From Actinomycetota bacterium (lineage in GTDB: Bacteria; Actinomycetota; Thermoleophilia; Solirubrobacterales; JACPNS01): 64,000 nt of DNA. Shown in pieces: positions 62,940-64,000 of this stretch (within the stretch, counting starts at the first letter, position 1; the number at the start of each line of letters is the position of its first letter). A program made the translations under genes and the position numbers. The stretch lies in assembly GCA_016213645.1 (NCBI GenBank), contig JACQZY010000007.1:124001-188000 (forward strand), read 5' to 3'. Under the pieces are notes generated by a model, which saw only the letters and a program-made list of their open reading frames with translations, did not search any database and was not told where the DNA came from.

Positions 62940-63338
62940 TCAGCGTGGCATCTCGCTGGTCGCGCCGTCGCGCGCCCAGCTGGTCACGATGTCTCGCATC
63001 GAGAGCACGCCGACGATCCGGCCACCCTCCACCACGATCAAGTGCCTGAAATTCCCGCGCACCATCTCGTCGGCCGCGCGCTCAAGCGACCAGTCGGGCG
63101 CCGCGAACACCGCGCGCTCCGTGGTGTAGTTGCGTACCGGATCGTGGCCGGTCACGCGGTCCTCGGCGTAAGCGCGCAGAATGTCACGCTCGGTCACGAT
63201 GCCGGGGCCGGCGGCGTCGGGATCCACAACCACTGCGGCGCCAACCTCACGGCGAGTCATCAGACGAGCCACATCGCGCAACGGCTGTTCGGGGCCGACC
63301 GTCAAAACAACCGTTGACATTCCCTCGCTGACCAACAT
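62940..63338 (-). CDS. CBS-domain protein
   Basis: 132 residues with two CBS motifs: MSTVVLTVGPEQPLRDVARLMTRREVGAAVVVD and the second with AADEMVRGNFRHLIVVEGGRIVGVLSMRDIV, separated by GIVTERDILRAYAEDR. A Bateman module without any partner domain. Such proteins bind adenosine nucleotides and regulate partners. AGGAGG is 12 nt before the ATG at 63338. It is convergent with the small-protein genes and divergent from ctaC. Confidence 0.93.
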   Translation of the reverse strand: MLVSEGMSTVVLTVGPEQPLRDVARLMTRREVGAAVVVDPDAAGPGIVTERDILRAYAEDRVTGHDPVRNYTTERAVFAAPDWSLERAADEMVRGNFRHLIVVEGGRIVGVLSMRDIVTSWARDGATSEMPR

Positions 63339-63611
63339 TGCTGCCGTGAACCTCCTGAATTTGAGCGGCTCGAATTACTTGAAACTTAGGGGACGCCCCC
63401 AGATTAACTGAACGTCGCCGCCCGGGCCACACGCCGCGCCGAAGTAGGACGATTTCAGCAAGGAAAACAAACCGCTGGGAGACCGGATAAGCTGTCCGCC
63501 GGTTTACACAGTCCGCGATCGCTTATATCCAATTGCACCTCGGGTAAGCGTCGCGGGTGTACGCCGATCCAGTTTGAAGATCGCCGCATCCGTGGCACCG
63601 CAAGGAGTTCG

Positions 63612-64000
63612 ATGAAAGCTTCACACCGCATCGCAGGCATCGTCGCCGTCGTCGTTTCGAGCGTGTTTTTAATCGCGTTCACGTACGCATACGACTGGTT
63701 TCCGACGCAATTAACCCCCGGCAGCGGCAAGATCGACGGCCTGTACAAGCTGCTGACCGCCGTGTCCATTCCGTTCTTCGTGCTGATCGTCGCCTTCATG
63801 GTCTTCTGCCTGGTGGAGTTTCGCGTTGACCCATCGGACCCGCCCGACAAAGACGGCGAACCAATTCACGGCAGCACGCGGATCGAACTGATCTGGACCG
63901 GCGTTCCACTGCTGGTGATCCTCCTGCTCGGCATCTACTCCTGGGTGGTGCTCGACAAGGTCGAGGCCAAGCAAAAGAATCCGATGGTGATCAACGTCAC
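63612..64000 (+). CDS. ctaC: Cytochrome c oxidase subunit II, N-terminal part
   Basis: 129 codons are visible from the ATG at 63612 (AAGGAG 4-5 nt upstream); the gene runs out of the window. Signal/first TM (VAVVVSSVFLIAFTYAYDW), LYKLLTAVSIPFFVLIVAFMVFCLVEFRVD as the first anchor, the loop HGSTRIELIWTGVPLLVILLLGIYSWVVLDKV as the second. The motif STRIELIWT(GV)P is standard for COX II. The CuA region lies past the end, so it is not known whether it is complete. This is a second subunit II gene, distinct from the CuA-less one at 57794. Confidence 0.9.
   Translation, partial: MKASHRIAGIVAVVVSSVFLIAFTYAYDWFPTQLTPGSGKIDGLYKLLTAVSIPFFVLIVAFMVFCLVEFRVDPSDPPDKDGEPIHGSTRIELIWTGVPLLVILLLGIYSWVVLDKVEAKQKNPMVINV

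Overview
The window reads as a chromosomal segment of a high-GC, Gram-positive-type actinobacterium, most likely from the Thermoleophilia (Solirubrobacterales-like). That placement is inferred from base composition, from secreted proteins with Ig-like, PKD, delta-60 and beta-helix modules, from frequent GTG/TTG starts and apparently leaderless genes, and from the gene content. No rRNA gene is present to fix taxonomy. There are two tRNA genes (His, Arg) and no transposase, integrase, phage gene or CRISPR array.

Layout. 1-9314 (minus strand) is a cell-shape and ribosome block: mreB-mreC-mreD-mrdA(PBP2)-rodA-rng-rplU-rpmA, followed by the start of a secreted repeat protein where obgE is often found. 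9315-10320 has no gene but carries three different repeat structures (4 x 43 bp tandem, a 108-bp imperfect palindrome, 52 in-phase pentamers). 10321-16227 (minus) is valS-folC-two small membrane proteins-ndk-maf. 16396-19440 holds a membrane protein, a methyltransferase, a stand-alone I9/subtilisin-propeptide-like secreted protein and a duplicated-fold membrane protein. 19568-24913 (minus) is tig-[delta-60 protein insertion]-clpP-clpX. 25064-33990 is a mixed area: a TetR regulator with three matching palindromes controlling itself and yceI-FMN reductase, a beta-helix/PKD exoprotein, a secreted phosphoesterase, tRNAs, a second TetR, a cobalamin adenosyltransferase, OsmC, Nudix and small proteins. 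34252-40676 (plus) is a beta-oxidation/phenylacetate-like operon (thiolase, acyl-CoA dehydrogenase, enoyl-CoA hydratase, 3-hydroxyacyl-CoA dehydrogenase, aldehyde dehydrogenase) preceded by three perfect 30-bp repeats.

40739-50934 (plus) is the most unusual cluster. It has a canonical MacB-type ABC ATPase and FtsX permease, a second ABC ATPase that has lost most catalytic motifs, a 42-codon small ORF, a second FtsX permease, an isoprenyl diphosphate synthase with both DDxxD motifs intact, and a fusion of a geranylgeranyl-reductase flavoprotein to a second isoprenyl synthase fold whose DDxxD motifs are both gone. Spacing and a GTGA overlap suggest one operon that links isoprenoid synthesis and reduction to export or membrane insertion.

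50967-57732 contains acnA, a Trp/Pro-rich repeat protein, trxB and a flippase-like membrane protein. 57794-64000 is a respiratory block. A subunit II/subunit I pair of the haem-copper oxidase family lacks the CuA ligands and most haem a3/CuB ligands. It is followed by complete haem A synthase and haem O synthase genes, two tiny membrane proteins, a CBS protein and the start of a second, ordinary-looking ctaC. A recurring theme is the pairing of a canonical enzyme with a catalytically degenerate paralogue (ABC ATPase, isoprenyl synthase, possibly cytochrome oxidase).
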